DNA of 64,000 nt from NCBI GenBank assembly GCA_045603745.1, contig JAZUMQ010000037.1, positions 62,001 to 126,000 of the forward strand, in the 5' to 3' direction. Made by a program: the position numbers and the translations under genes. This DNA is from RGIG995 sp045603745. GTDB lineage: Bacteria; Bacillota; Clostridia; Oscillospirales; UBA644. The notes below the pieces were generated by a model. It was not told the DNA's origin. It made no database searches and saw only the letters and a program-made list of their open reading frames with translations. Of this stretch, positions 7,874-17,275 are shown piece by piece. Every line of letters begins with the position of its first letter. Within the stretch, counting starts at the first letter, position 1.

Positions 7874-8887
7874 TCATTCGACTAGACCGGAGCGTTCAAT
7901 ACTCTGAATGAAGTACCGTTGGGCGAAGAGGAAGACGATCAACAAAGGTAGGATAATCAAAAGACAAGCCGTATCGTTAATCGCCATCGCCTGAGCTTCG
8001 TCTTTAATGGAAGAAGCAACGTTGGCTGCCTTATTGGCAAGGATCTCCAACTTAGGCAACAGCATGCTGTTGTAGGTGGTATCGGTCCACTGCCAAGTAA
8101 AGGCGAACAGGAAGACGGTGATCATCATGTTTGCCGCGTTGGGAAGCATGATGGAGAAGAAGGTCCGGAAGAATCCCGCACCGTCGATGTAGGCAGAATT
8201 TTCCAATTCCTTGGGAAGACCCCGGAAGAACTGACGCATCAAATAAATGTAAAGCCCGTTCTTCAGACCCAACCCCACTGCCGACAAAATGACCAAAGGC
8301 CAGTAGGTATTGATCAAACTTACGTCCGTTCCGAGGAAATGAGAGAAGCGAACGAACAAGGGCAACTGAATGGTCTGGGCGGGGATCATCAAGGTCAACA
8401 GAACCATAACGAACAGAAGGTCTCTGCCCTTAAACTTAAACCGGGCAAAACCGTAACCCACAACGCTTGCAACAAACAACTGGAAGACGGCAACGATCAG
8501 AGAGAGCAACGCCGTATTCATGAAAGAAGTCCAGTAGTTCATATTGAGCATAGCACGTTCGATGAAGTAGGTAGAACCCTGACGGGGAATGTACATAACC
8601 GTGTTATCCACGATGTCCTCGGTGCTAGAGAAAGCAACGACAAACTTGACGAGGAAGGGATACAGGATCATATAGGCAATACCGACAATGATGATAAAGC
8701 GGAGAATGATCCAAACCAGTTTTCCCAATCCGTTCAGATTCAGGTTGCGGCGTTTCCAAGTTTCCCAGTCCACCTTTTCCTTCTGAACTTTATTACCGGA
8801 GCGCATTTCGGCAAGAAAGGATTTCTTACCGCCGGAGGGGAACAATTTTTCTTTGATTTCAAGAATGAATTCTTTGATCTTATCCAT
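7874..8887 (-). CDS. Carbohydrate-type ABC transporter permease (second pair, MalG-like)
   Basis: The protein (337 aa) has a cytosolic N-terminal tail of about 60 residues and six predicted membrane helices. The inner-membrane EAA loop LPKELENSAYIDGAGFFRTFFSIMLP, read in two parts around residue 235, is where the ATPase docks. This places it in the CUT1 sugar-permease group (MalG/LacG type). AAAGGAGGG precedes the ATG. It is the last gene of the operon, 13 bases after its partner permease. The imported compound cannot be told from the sequence. The long N-terminal tail is unusual for the family. Confidence 0.88.
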   Translation of the reverse strand: MDKIKEFILEIKEKLFPSGGKKSFLAEMRSGNKVQKEKVDWETWKRRNLNLNGLGKLVWIILRFIIIVGIAYMILYPFLVKFVVAFSSTEDIVDNTVMYIPRQGSTYFIERAMLNMNYWTSFMNTALLSLIVAVFQLFVASVVGYGFARFKFKGRDLLFVMVLLTLMIPAQTIQLPLFVRFSHFLGTDVSLINTYWPLVILSAVGLGLKNGLYIYLMRQFFRGLPKELENSAYIDGAGFFRTFFSIMLPNAANMMITVFLFAFTWQWTDTTYNSMLLPKLEILANKAANVASSIKDEAQAMAINDTACLLIILPLLIVFLFAQRYFIQSIERSGLVE

Positions 8888-8900
8888 ATCGTTCCCTCCT

Positions 8901-9857
8901 TTAATCCTGATAGACGATCAACTTATTGACCAACAAATAGACAACGCCCACAAATAGCAAAAGCAAGACCGTATACATCCAAGAAAATGCAGATGCTACA
9001 GAATAAGTAGAAACGTTTTCATAATATTTGGCAATGAAGGAGATGGTACTATTGTCCATACTGGTAAACAGATCGATAACGGTGTAGAGCAGGTTTACCA
9101 AAATCAAGGGAGAGATCATGGGGAAGGAAATCTTCCAGAACACTTCCCAGCCGGTAGCACCTTCCACCTTTGCGGCTTCGTACATATTGATAGAAATCGA
9201 CTGCAAGCCGGAGAGGAAGATCAACATCTGAACACCGGAAGAGGTAATTACGGAATAAAGTCCGCCGATGGCACCGGAAACGATGGTTGCAAGACTGGAA
9301 TTCCCCAGCGCGGAAAGAACCATTGCTTCGATCTCCATAGTATTAAACCCGGCGACCCCGGCACCGACGTCCAACTTTTCCCCTTGCTGATATTGGTCTT
9401 GCAAACTGGAAAGGTTATCGAAATAGGTGACGATACCGGTAGAAAGAACCACGGGGATAAAGAAGATAACACGGGCGACGGATCTGCCTCGGAAATTCTG
9501 ATTCAGGATATTTGCCATAAAGAACGCAAAAATCAAGATAATGAAAATCTGAGGCAACAATGCAATGGTAGAGGAATACACAGTTTTGAGGAAATCGGAT
9601 TCCACAAAGAGTGCATCGTGGTAATTTTGCCAACCAACATAGACGTTTTTCTCACCGTATCGGCCGGCGTTTTCGGAAAAGGAATACTGAATGGACTGCA
9701 CCAGAGAGGGAATGTAAATAAGAGCCAAACCGAGAATGACCGGAGAGACAAAAATATAGCCGAACAGACTCTTTTTACGTTCCAAAGAAAGCCGAGGCTT
9801 TTTGAGAGGCTTCTTTGCAGGCGCAGATACTTTTACTTCTGCAATTTTTTCAGCCAT
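8901..9857 (-). CDS. Carbohydrate-type ABC transporter permease (second pair, MalF/UgpA-like)
   Basis: The start at 9857 (MAEKIAEVK) is taken because AGGAGGG lies 6 bases before it; the TTG two codons earlier is too close. The protein (318 aa) has an N-terminal Lys/Pro-rich tail, six predicted membrane helices and an EAA loop with NMYEAAKVEGATGWEVFWKI near residue 220. Family members form the membrane channel with a MalG-type partner, here the next gene. The start lies two bases after the stop of the DUF5696 gene, so these two are translationally coupled, which ties the lipoprotein to this permease pair. Confidence 0.88.
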   Translation of the reverse strand: MAEKIAEVKVSAPAKKPLKKPRLSLERKKSLFGYIFVSPVILGLALIYIPSLVQSIQYSFSENAGRYGEKNVYVGWQNYHDALFVESDFLKTVYSSTIALLPQIFIILIFAFFMANILNQNFRGRSVARVIFFIPVVLSTGIVTYFDNLSSLQDQYQQGEKLDVGAGVAGFNTMEIEAMVLSALGNSSLATIVSGAIGGLYSVITSSGVQMLIFLSGLQSISINMYEAAKVEGATGWEVFWKISFPMISPLILVNLLYTVIDLFTSMDNSTISFIAKYYENVSTYSVASAFSWMYTVLLLLFVGVVYLLVNKLIVYQD

Positions 9858-9859
9858 TT

Positions 9860-12800
9860 TCAACCCTCCTGTGTCGCGTCATTCACATCATCTGTTACCG
9901 GAGGTACGGGGGTGGGTTTCTCCTGGTAAGCAGTTCCTGTGATGGCTTTTTCGTATTCGTTCATGGTGAGAACCAAGTAAGATTTTGCTTTGATCACGGT
10001 GCGATCGTTCAATTCCACGTCATTGGAATTGTAGTTTACAAGAACGACCTTCTTGCCGCCGTACACGGTAGCAAATACACCGTCGCAAGCAACCCGCTTC
10101 AACGCAGGTTCGTAGGTGGGCAAAGTTCCGGGTTCCGCACCTTCGGGAACGGGGATTTCCGTCCAACCGATCAGTCCTTCGTGATCCAACGCATAGAAGG
10201 CGTCGACCGTCATGTGATCGGTAATGGATTCATTCACAACGTCATTCAGAACCTTTGCAGCCTCTTTGTAAATTTCCACCGCCCGATCAAAGGTCGAGGT
10301 ATAATTCAAAGAGAAGTAATTGTAGAATTCCGTGTAGTCGAAGACCGAATCTTCGGCACCCATCCAGCGGAAGGTGAAAGCAGAACCGGTTTCCAGAGCC
10401 AACAGAAGGGCGGTTTCGTAGTCGCCGGTCTGATTGAGGGGTTCCAGAGAATAGTTCACGTAACCGTGAAGCATGATCTGAGTAAAGGGAATGCCGGAAG
10501 ATTCCGTCATATATTCCGAAGAACCGGTAGACAGGCCGAAAATGTGGGAAGCAAACTTCCAGGTATAGAAGTTACCGGTAGAAACCGCAATGTCATACCC
10601 ATCAAAAGCTTGCAGAACCTTCACGTGGTCCTTTTCTGCCCAAGCCCGAGAAACACCTTCGTTGGTCTTATAGTTGGAGTGAAGTTCTTTCCCCAAATTG
10701 CCCAATGCGATGTTTTTATTATCTCCAAGGACTTTTTCAAAGGAAGCTTTATAGGTTTCAGCCATTTCCGCAGAGACTTTGGAAGAAACCAAAATCTTTT
10801 CGGTCAAATCATTACGAAGCGAACCGGTGGCATTCATTCGATCCACAATGGTAGCAGTGGAACGGTTCATACGCCGGGCGGCGTCTTGAGATTTACTGAA
10901 TCCGTTTCCGGTAGAAGTCACGTGGAGGAACTCAACGGAGGGGAAGAATCCCATACCGTTATCGTTGCAGAACTGAACCAAAGAGGTCAATTCCCCTTTC
11001 GTTCCCATACAATCGAGCAGTTCCAGATCTTTGGCAATCACGTTGTTTTCTCCGCCGTTTGCCCAATAGGTATAGCGGGCAACCACGTTGCTGATGCCGG
11101 ACTCTTTCAGTTTGGTCAGGATTTCAAGGGATTGTTTGTAAGTGGTCAAAGGCGTTTTCGTCTTAACGGGAACGCCGACGACCGTTTCGTTCATATCCAC
11201 ACAACCAATCAGATCCACAAAGAAGGGCAACTCGGTTTCCTCAAGTTTTTCTTTGGGGAAAAGATCTTTGGAGATGAAGTAATTTCTCAGATAGGCGGCG
11301 TATTCAGGATAGGTCATTCCGCCTTCGGTAAACAAATATTGAATCCGATACACACCGGTAACGGCGTCTTTGGAAAGCAACAATCCGGAACCGGACTGAG
11401 AGCTTCCGGTACCGACAGCGGCCAAGGAAGTGGAATAGGTGCGGTAATCCCGTTCCGAATAAACCACTTCGTAGTTAATGGAAGAAACCGGGTACGCATT
11501 CCCCTGGATAGGACGAGCGACAACACTCGCCTGTCCCGCTCCCTCTTCCATGATGGCAATGATACCGCCTCCATTGTATCGGGTGGCGTCCGTAGAAAAT
11601 TCTCCACGATCGAAAACCAGATACGGTGCAAGAATTTGTTCGGAATAATCGGTATCGTATTTCTTATCAAAGGAACCGTCGTTTCCGTAGACTCTCCCTT
11701 TGAACACGTCCGTCTTCAAATTCCCTTTCACGGGAATCACAGCACCGGAACCGTCGGGAACGATCATATAACCGTTGGGATAGGTAGCTTTCGTCGCCCC
11801 AAGACCGCGGTACAGGTTAACGGTATACAACCGCTGTTTGGTGGGGCCCAAGATCAAGGAAGAATCCATGTTGACGGAAAGCCCGTTTTCATTCAGCACG
11901 AGATCCACGGGGATCGTGTAAAGAACGGAACGTTCCGGTCCTTGATAGTCTGCTTTTTCCATTTCCCGCTTAACGTCTTGTGCCGTAAACCCGATGGTTT
12001 CCATCAGCGTCTTGACACGACCTTTTTGCTTGGTCGAGACTTTATCGTAGGAAATGTACATACTCATAACGTCAATGTGGGGGAAGGTTTCAGCGAAACG
12101 TTCCTTATCTTCCGCACTGAGCGCCTGGCTTTTATCTTCTGGGTTGGGAGTAATGTAGCGGTAACAATCGTCAAGAACGTCAAGATATTTCAGATAATCT
12201 TTTTCACTGATGACACCGTCTAAATACTTATCTTCCAATCCCTTCAAAATGGTATTGTCATAAGTATCTTTCGTAATGACCGGGGGGAACAATTCCTTAT
12301 CCGGGTCATTCCCGATGGTATAAATCAAGCGAAGAGATTGGTCGCCGGTTTTCAACACGTAGAACGAACCGTCCTGAAGACAATTGTCGTAGAAGTTGAA
12401 GCTATACCGCTTTCCGGAGGAATCGTACGCCTCGACCGACAAAGGAGAAGCAATGGTAGCTTGTTGGCTTGCAGTGAGGGTGGTGTCGGGGTCACGGTCC
12501 GGGTTGGAGTGATAGGTAAACCCGGTCTTTAAATCGACGACAGCAATATCGGTGGTTTCAAAATCAATGTACAGTTCATAACCCTTATTTTTCAAAACCA
12601 AGTACATATTGGTCAAACCGGTAGTACCGCCCTTACTTTTGTTGACTTTACTGTAACCGGCAGGGGCTTTGCCGTAAAGTTGTTCGCCTTCTTCGTCAAC
12701 AATCAGGGGAGCGTAGAGAATCTCCACTCCCTCTTCGTTCAAAAGGCCGTTGATAAATTCCTGACGTGCAGCATCGGAAACCTCGTTGGATTCCATAGAA

Positions 12801-12883
12801 TTCAAACCGCAGGCAGAAAGTGCCAAAGCCACGAGAAGAAGACTTGTAATTAAGAGGATTAGTTTTTTCGTCATAAATTTCAT
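9860..12883 (-). CDS. Large DUF5696-family lipoprotein
   Basis: The protein is about 1007 aa with start ATG 12883, since AGGAGG is 8 bases upstream; an ATG at 12904 would overlap the Yip1 gene. The N-terminus is a signal peptide with lipobox LALSAC, so it is anchored on the outer face of the membrane. The middle (about 230-530) looks beta-rich. The second half (about 560-900) has alternating strands and helices with segments such as YTYWANGG, GMGFFPSVEF and GIPFTQIMLHGY, which resemble a glycosidase-like TIM barrel. That comparison is my inference. I recognise the protein as DUF5696, a family seen with ABC permeases and Yip1 proteins in Clostridia and Paenibacillus, with no established function. 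It may bind, trim or hand over the substrate imported by the operon. Confidence 0.75.
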   Translation of the reverse strand: MKFMTKKLILLITSLLLVALALSACGLNSMESNEVSDAARQEFINGLLNEEGVEILYAPLIVDEEGEQLYGKAPAGYSKVNKSKGGTTGLTNMYLVLKNKGYELYIDFETTDIAVVDLKTGFTYHSNPDRDPDTTLTASQQATIASPLSVEAYDSSGKRYSFNFYDNCLQDGSFYVLKTGDQSLRLIYTIGNDPDKELFPPVITKDTYDNTILKGLEDKYLDGVISEKDYLKYLDVLDDCYRYITPNPEDKSQALSAEDKERFAETFPHIDVMSMYISYDKVSTKQKGRVKTLMETIGFTAQDVKREMEKADYQGPERSVLYTIPVDLVLNENGLSVNMDSSLILGPTKQRLYTVNLYRGLGATKATYPNGYMIVPDGSGAVIPVKGNLKTDVFKGRVYGNDGSFDKKYDTDYSEQILAPYLVFDRGEFSTDATRYNGGGIIAIMEEGAGQASVVARPIQGNAYPVSSINYEVVYSERDYRTYSTSLAAVGTGSSQSGSGLLLSKDAVTGVYRIQYLFTEGGMTYPEYAAYLRNYFISKDLFPKEKLEETELPFFVDLIGCVDMNETVVGVPVKTKTPLTTYKQSLEILTKLKESGISNVVARYTYWANGGENNVIAKDLELLDCMGTKGELTSLVQFCNDNGMGFFPSVEFLHVTSTGNGFSKSQDAARRMNRSTATIVDRMNATGSLRNDLTEKILVSSKVSAEMAETYKASFEKVLGDNKNIALGNLGKELHSNYKTNEGVSRAWAEKDHVKVLQAFDGYDIAVSTGNFYTWKFASHIFGLSTGSSEYMTESSGIPFTQIMLHGYVNYSLEPLNQTGDYETALLLALETGSAFTFRWMGAEDSVFDYTEFYNYFSLNYTSTFDRAVEIYKEAAKVLNDVVNESITDHMTVDAFYALDHEGLIGWTEIPVPEGAEPGTLPTYEPALKRVACDGVFATVYGGKKVVLVNYNSNDVELNDRTVIKAKSYLVLTMNEYEKAITGTAYQEKPTPVPPVTDDVNDATQEG

Positions 12884-12896
12884 ATCCTTATCCTCC

Positions 12897-13631
12897 TTAC
12901 TCATTCAAGCGGAAGATAACTTCCGTTCCGATTTCAATAAAGAAGCTGGAAAGCTGTTGGAGCAGGAAGAAGATCAGAATGGCAACGAATGCAATGACCG
13001 CCATGCCAATGATGGTCAAAACTGTCGTTCCGACGCCCTTTGCAACAGAATATTGATGCACAATGATCATTGCAAGAAAGACGTACAAATATCCCCAAAT
13101 CATTCCCAAGCTTCCGATGAAATTGAAAATACTGGCTTCCGAGCTGGCAAGGAAGTGACTGAGAGGAATTTGGATCAGATTGCAAATGGTAATGGGAAGG
13201 ATCGCATAAGTCGTTACCATAAACACGTCAGACAACTTTCCGTCCCCGTCCATCAAAGACGAGAAACACCAGTTGGAGACCGCCCACAGAATAAAAGGAA
13301 GAATCGCAGTTATTAAGCGGATCGGGATATTCAATGCCAACTGAGATGCCCGATCGGCAAAAAGGTAACCAAGGGTCTGAAAGCGAACCAAATCGACAAC
13401 GGCGTAGATAATAAGCCACACCACACCACCGGCAACAGAACGGCGCTTCGGATCGTTTTTCAGATCGAAGAATCCGTCAAAGGGATGGAAGAGAATGTAG
13501 AAGGCATAACCCATGCGCTTAATCGTGGTCTTGGTTCCCTGCCACAATTTTGGCAAGAATGCTTTTATGGCGGTCCAAAGATCTGCAAAAATCTTAGAAA
13601 AATTGATGGATCTCTTTGCAGCCTTTTCCAT
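12897..13631 (-). CDS. Yip1-like multi-pass membrane protein
   Basis: The protein (244 aa) has a basic cytosolic N-terminus of about 60 residues containing a short FHPFDGFFDLKNDPKRRS segment, then about five hydrophobic helices. This is the bacterial Yip1-domain layout (the FxPxxxFxxLK entry motif is typical). The function of bacterial Yip1 proteins is unknown; in eukaryotes Yip1 acts in membrane traffic. Its ATG overlaps the stop of the NHL gene by one base (TAATG), so the two are translated together. AAGGAGATG lies upstream. Being fixed between the NHL and DUF5696 genes, it is probably a structural partner of the import complex. Confidence 0.75.
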   Translation of the reverse strand: MEKAAKRSINFSKIFADLWTAIKAFLPKLWQGTKTTIKRMGYAFYILFHPFDGFFDLKNDPKRRSVAGGVVWLIIYAVVDLVRFQTLGYLFADRASQLALNIPIRLITAILPFILWAVSNWCFSSLMDGDGKLSDVFMVTTYAILPITICNLIQIPLSHFLASSEASIFNFIGSLGMIWGYLYVFLAMIIVHQYSVAKGVGTTVLTIIGMAVIAFVAILIFFLLQQLSSFFIEIGTEVIFRLNE

Positions 13632-15346
13632 TAGTTCTCATCTCCTTTCGCCAGGTTGTATTTTTCGGCAGCAGCTTGTTGTCTTGCCAGAGCTATCGCC
13701 AATTCTTTTGCTTTTTGTCTTCTGCGTTTTTTCTGCTTACGGACAATGCTTAAAACAAAATATCCGACCACCAAAACGCCAATCGAACCGAAGATCAAAC
13801 CGAAATATTGTTCCAATTCATGGGTACGCAAAGCGATATATGCAGTAGAATAATTTTCCTTTTCATTGGCGCGGTCATAATAGACCATTGCATTTTCGTA
13901 ATGATCAAAAGAGGTCATTCCGGCAGCATCGACTTCATCGTCAATTAGCTTCAGTGCCAACTGCATTTCCGCGTTACCCAAATTGATATTGGCGATATAC
14001 ATATTAGAGTTATAACTCAGAACGTCTTTCCAAAGAGGAATAGATTCTGCCCAATATCCGGCGGCAGTTGCCGCTGCGGCTTTGTTGATGGAAAGAACGT
14101 AGGGCGTAGCCTTGAATATGGTGACGGTATTGCTCAGCGTATCCGCAATGTAGACGTAATCTCCGTTGATCTCCAACGCCGATGCCATCTGGAAGGTCCC
14201 CGCGGAAGTTCCGGCACCGCCACAAATGTAGAGCAGATTTCCGTCCGTGTCGTAAGTAGAGAACCGTCCGGTCATCTGATCAAGAATGGTGTACCGTCCG
14301 CTTTCTTCATCTACGGCAATATCCACGATTTTGGGAGCATATCCTTTCATCATAGGCCAAGTCAGGTCGCCCATGGGAGAGGCAAGACCTTTGCGACGAA
14401 GCATATCCGTACCGTCCGCAGACAGTTTGCGAACCGGTGCGTGAGAAGTTTCAATAGAATAACCGGAAAGCGCCTTCACAGAGGCTTCGTCCAATGCGGC
14501 AATGGTAGCATAAATAAATCCGCGTTCATCGATGGTCAAACTGCTGTATTCGGTGGGCGTATAGGTAACCATCTGTGCCAACTGTTCTTCGGTAGCAAAG
14601 TTACGCCAAATCCGTTCACCCAAATTGACGATAACGTCGGGGGTTCCGAAGAAAGCGTTAAATTGTCCTTCGCTGGTAATCTGCACGATTCCGCGATTGA
14701 TTCCGGAGCAAATGACCTGAACGTCACCGATATTATCCACAACTAACCGGGTGGGTTTGAAGAGATAATTATCGCCGAGAACGGAAATTTTAATTGCTTG
14801 CAAAACCTTCGAGACCTTACCGTTGATGTCACAAGCAAGAATGCGTTGGTTTTCCGTATCGGAGATGTAAATCGTTCCGTCTTCCGTAACGAAGATTCCC
14901 TGGGGAGCGTTCAACGAGTACTTGTTGGAAGAGATCACGACTTCCTGCTGTTCTCCGTCTTCCCCTTCTACCTTTTCCGCACTCAAGGCAAGTTCCGGAA
15001 TATCGCCCGTCAAAGTACGGATCGTGGAAACCAGTTGATACTGTTCGTCCAAAATGTAAACGGAGTTTCCTTTGGAATCAAGAACATACAGAAGTCCGTT
15101 CTTGTAACAAATATCCGAAGGAACAAAGGCAGTGGTAACCGTCGCGTTGGGGACAATATCCAAAACGGAGATCATCTTTTCTACGGTAAAGGAAAGCGGG
15201 GCTGCGGCATCTACACCGTCTACATTATAAAAATAAGAGTTGTTTACATTGTTAATGGGGAGAGCAGAAGCCGAAAGAACGGAGCAAAAGACCACTGCGA
15301 AGGTTAGTACCATAACAATGAGGCTTTTTATAAACTTTTGTTTCAT
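13631..15346 (-). CDS. Secreted NHL-repeat protein anchored by a C-terminal membrane helix
   Basis: The protein (571 aa) has a signal peptide ending near SASA, then a run of NHL-type beta-propeller repeats (about 60-430). Examples are LNAPQGIFVTEDGTIYISDT, FKPTRLVVDNIGDV and MASALEINGDYVYIADTLSN. A helical, TPR-like segment follows (about 440-515), then one membrane helix (YFGLIFGSIGVLVVGYFVLS) and a Lys/Arg-rich cytosolic tail. NHL propellers bind proteins or sugars outside the cell. GGAGAG precedes the ATG at 15346. It sits after the first permease pair and is coupled to the Yip1 gene by a one-base overlap, so it is likely a surface subunit of the same machine. Confidence 0.78.
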   Translation of the reverse strand: MKQKFIKSLIVMVLTFAVVFCSVLSASALPINNVNNSYFYNVDGVDAAAPLSFTVEKMISVLDIVPNATVTTAFVPSDICYKNGLLYVLDSKGNSVYILDEQYQLVSTIRTLTGDIPELALSAEKVEGEDGEQQEVVISSNKYSLNAPQGIFVTEDGTIYISDTENQRILACDINGKVSKVLQAIKISVLGDNYLFKPTRLVVDNIGDVQVICSGINRGIVQITSEGQFNAFFGTPDVIVNLGERIWRNFATEEQLAQMVTYTPTEYSSLTIDERGFIYATIAALDEASVKALSGYSIETSHAPVRKLSADGTDMLRRKGLASPMGDLTWPMMKGYAPKIVDIAVDEESGRYTILDQMTGRFSTYDTDGNLLYICGGAGTSAGTFQMASALEINGDYVYIADTLSNTVTIFKATPYVLSINKAAAATAAGYWAESIPLWKDVLSYNSNMYIANINLGNAEMQLALKLIDDEVDAAGMTSFDHYENAMVYYDRANEKENYSTAYIALRTHELEQYFGLIFGSIGVLVVGYFVLSIVRKQKKRRRQKAKELAIALARQQAAAEKYNLAKGDEN

Positions 15347-15365
15347 TGCAAATACTCTCCTTCCC

Positions 15366-16337
15366 TTAGTCTTTCATACCGGACGTAGCCATCGTCTCAA
15401 TGATATTACTTTGAGTAATCAAGAACGTCAGAATCGGAACGATCATCATCAAAACGCTGGTGGCGGTAGCAACACCTGCACGAGCCATACCTTCCGAGTT
15501 GATCTGGCTCAAGGCGTAGTTCAGAGTCTTTAACTCTTCACGGTAAATGTAAATCGATGCACCCTGATTCCAATAATCCTTAACCGAAAAGACGATCAAC
15601 GTCATCCAGGCGGGCTTCATGTTGGGCATCAAAATGCTCCAGAAGATCCGGAAGTCTCCGGCGCCGTCGATTCGAGCCGCTTCCAGAACCGAATCAGGGA
15701 ACTGGTCAACGAATCCACGGATCAAATAAAGGGAGAACGACGATCCGAGCGCGGGAATAAAGTAAACAAGCCAAGTGTCAACGATTCCAAGAGCCGAGAT
15801 GATCATATAGCTGGCATAACCCGCAGCAGGAGCAGAAATCATCAAGCTGATGGTAATCATTTTGTTGATCGCATGTTTCCCCTTAAACTTCCACTTAGAA
15901 AGAGGATACGCCGCCATAGAAGCCGAAACGATACGTAAAAACGTCGCCACGACAGTGATAAACAGCGTGTTGAACAAATACCGGGTAAAGGGGATCGTGG
16001 TATTGGACAAAATCGTGAACATATCTCTGTAGTTCGTAAGCGTGGGATTTTTAACGATCAGATTCGGGGGGAATAACCACAGTTCGTGAAGGGGTTTAAA
16101 CGAGTTGGAAATGGCATAGACCATGGGGAACACCATGATCACGCCTACTGCAAGAAGGAACAAGATCATCGCAACGTCGCCGCCGGCGGACCGGTTTACG
16201 CGGGTTTTGATGAGTTTTCTCTTCTTATAATAAATAAGGTTGCCTTTTTCGTCGTATTTGGGACGTCTACGGAAGAGTTTGAAACCCTTTTTCGTATTGG
16301 CGTTGGGGAGATTTACAGTAGCTGTTTTTAATTTCAT
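15366..16337 (-). CDS. Carbohydrate-type ABC transporter permease (first pair, MalG-like)
   Basis: The protein (323 aa from ATG 16337; AAGGAGG is directly upstream, too close to the TTG at 16346) has a long basic N-terminus, six membrane helices and the EAA loop VLEAARIDGAGDFRIFWSIL near residue 215. It belongs to the CUT1 MalG/LplC-type permeases. With the next upstream gene it forms the first of the two permease pairs in this operon. The two pairs differ clearly in sequence, so they are not a recent duplication. Confidence 0.88.
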   Translation of the reverse strand: MKLKTATVNLPNANTKKGFKLFRRRPKYDEKGNLIYYKKRKLIKTRVNRSAGGDVAMILFLLAVGVIMVFPMVYAISNSFKPLHELWLFPPNLIVKNPTLTNYRDMFTILSNTTIPFTRYLFNTLFITVVATFLRIVSASMAAYPLSKWKFKGKHAINKMITISLMISAPAAGYASYMIISALGIVDTWLVYFIPALGSSFSLYLIRGFVDQFPDSVLEAARIDGAGDFRIFWSILMPNMKPAWMTLIVFSVKDYWNQGASIYIYREELKTLNYALSQINSEGMARAGVATATSVLMMIVPILTFLITQSNIIETMATSGMKD

Positions 16338-16351
16338 CTTCTTCAACCTCC

Positions 16352-17257
16352 TTACTTACCGACTCTACCAATGATAAAGCGAATTGCCTGGTTTGCAACG
16401 TAGGTCATAACAAACATAACCATAGCAATGGCGCAGGCATACCCCATCTCATAACGAGAGCCACCGAAGTCAGCCAAGTGAAGTGACAATGTGTACAACG
16501 TGTAGCCTTGGGTGGGGTTTCCGAAAATGGTGGATCCGACGCTAAAAGCACCGGTAATGGCGAGAACTGCACCGAAGAGCAGTTGTCCACGCATCTGAGG
16601 CAGAGTAATGAAGTACAATTCCTGCCAACGATTTTTGATCCCGTCCACCGCACCGGCTTCGTAAAGAGATTTATCGACCGTCTGAAGACCGGCGATAAAG
16701 GTCAAGAAAGAGGTACCGATGGAGGACCACAGAAGAATGATGATACAAACCGGCCACATGACATCGGTTTCAACCGTCCACAGGATCGGTTCATTAATCA
16801 ATCCAAACTCCAGAAGCCAAGCGTTGATGTAACCGTACTTATCACTGGAGAACAAGAGAGCCCAAATAATATCCAAACCACCGGAAAGTGCGGGGGCGTA
16901 GAACAAAAGAGTCATGGCAGACCGGGGTTTGGGCGGAATTTCATTGACCAGCCATGCGAAAGCAAAGCATAGAATATATCCGCCGGGACCGGTAATCATG
17001 GCAAGAATCAACGTATTCTGAACGGCTTTTGGGAACAACGTATCGTTCAGAAACAATCTTGCATAGTTGTCAAGACCGACAAAGTCAGGGAATTCCAACA
17101 GGTTGAAGTCGGTCAAGCTCATAATAACGGAAACAGCGACAGGGAGAACGGTAAAAATGAAGAACGTGACAAGAAAGGGCCCAAGGAAAAAGGCCAGACT
17201 CAACCTGCGATTGCGATTGGCATGTCTTAAAGTAGCAGATTTAACAGTTTTTTTCAT
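16352..17257 (-). CDS. Carbohydrate-type ABC transporter permease (first pair, MalF/LplB-like)
   Basis: The protein (301 aa) begins with about 20 basic residues, then six predicted membrane helices and an EAA loop with SLYEAGAVDGIKNRWQELYF near residue 200. This is the MalF/UgpA side of a CUT1 importer. GGGAGGAGG lies 8 bases before the start. It follows the binding-protein gene by 18 bases and precedes its partner permease by 14 bases. No ATPase gene is present, so a shared MsmK/UgpC-type ATPase encoded elsewhere is expected to drive it. Confidence 0.88.
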   Translation of the reverse strand: MKKTVKSATLRHANRNRRLSLAFFLGPFLVTFFIFTVLPVAVSVIMSLTDFNLLEFPDFVGLDNYARLFLNDTLFPKAVQNTLILAMITGPGGYILCFAFAWLVNEIPPKPRSAMTLLFYAPALSGGLDIIWALLFSSDKYGYINAWLLEFGLINEPILWTVETDVMWPVCIIILLWSSIGTSFLTFIAGLQTVDKSLYEAGAVDGIKNRWQELYFITLPQMRGQLLFGAVLAITGAFSVGSTIFGNPTQGYTLYTLSLHLADFGGSRYEMGYACAIAMVMFVMTYVANQAIRFIIGRVGK

Positions 17258-17275
17258 GACTTTTCCTCCTCCCTA

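Noticed and set aside
7576..7911. A 111-codon plus-strand frame in the gap near 7.7 kb
   Set aside because: It crosses the operon terminator and the last codons of the permease gene, has no ribosome site, and overlaps a better-supported small gene on the minus strand.
9815..12223. An 802-codon open frame on the plus strand
   Set aside because: It lies wholly opposite the DUF5696 gene, has no ribosome site or family pattern, and its protein is a typical antisense read of a coding strand.
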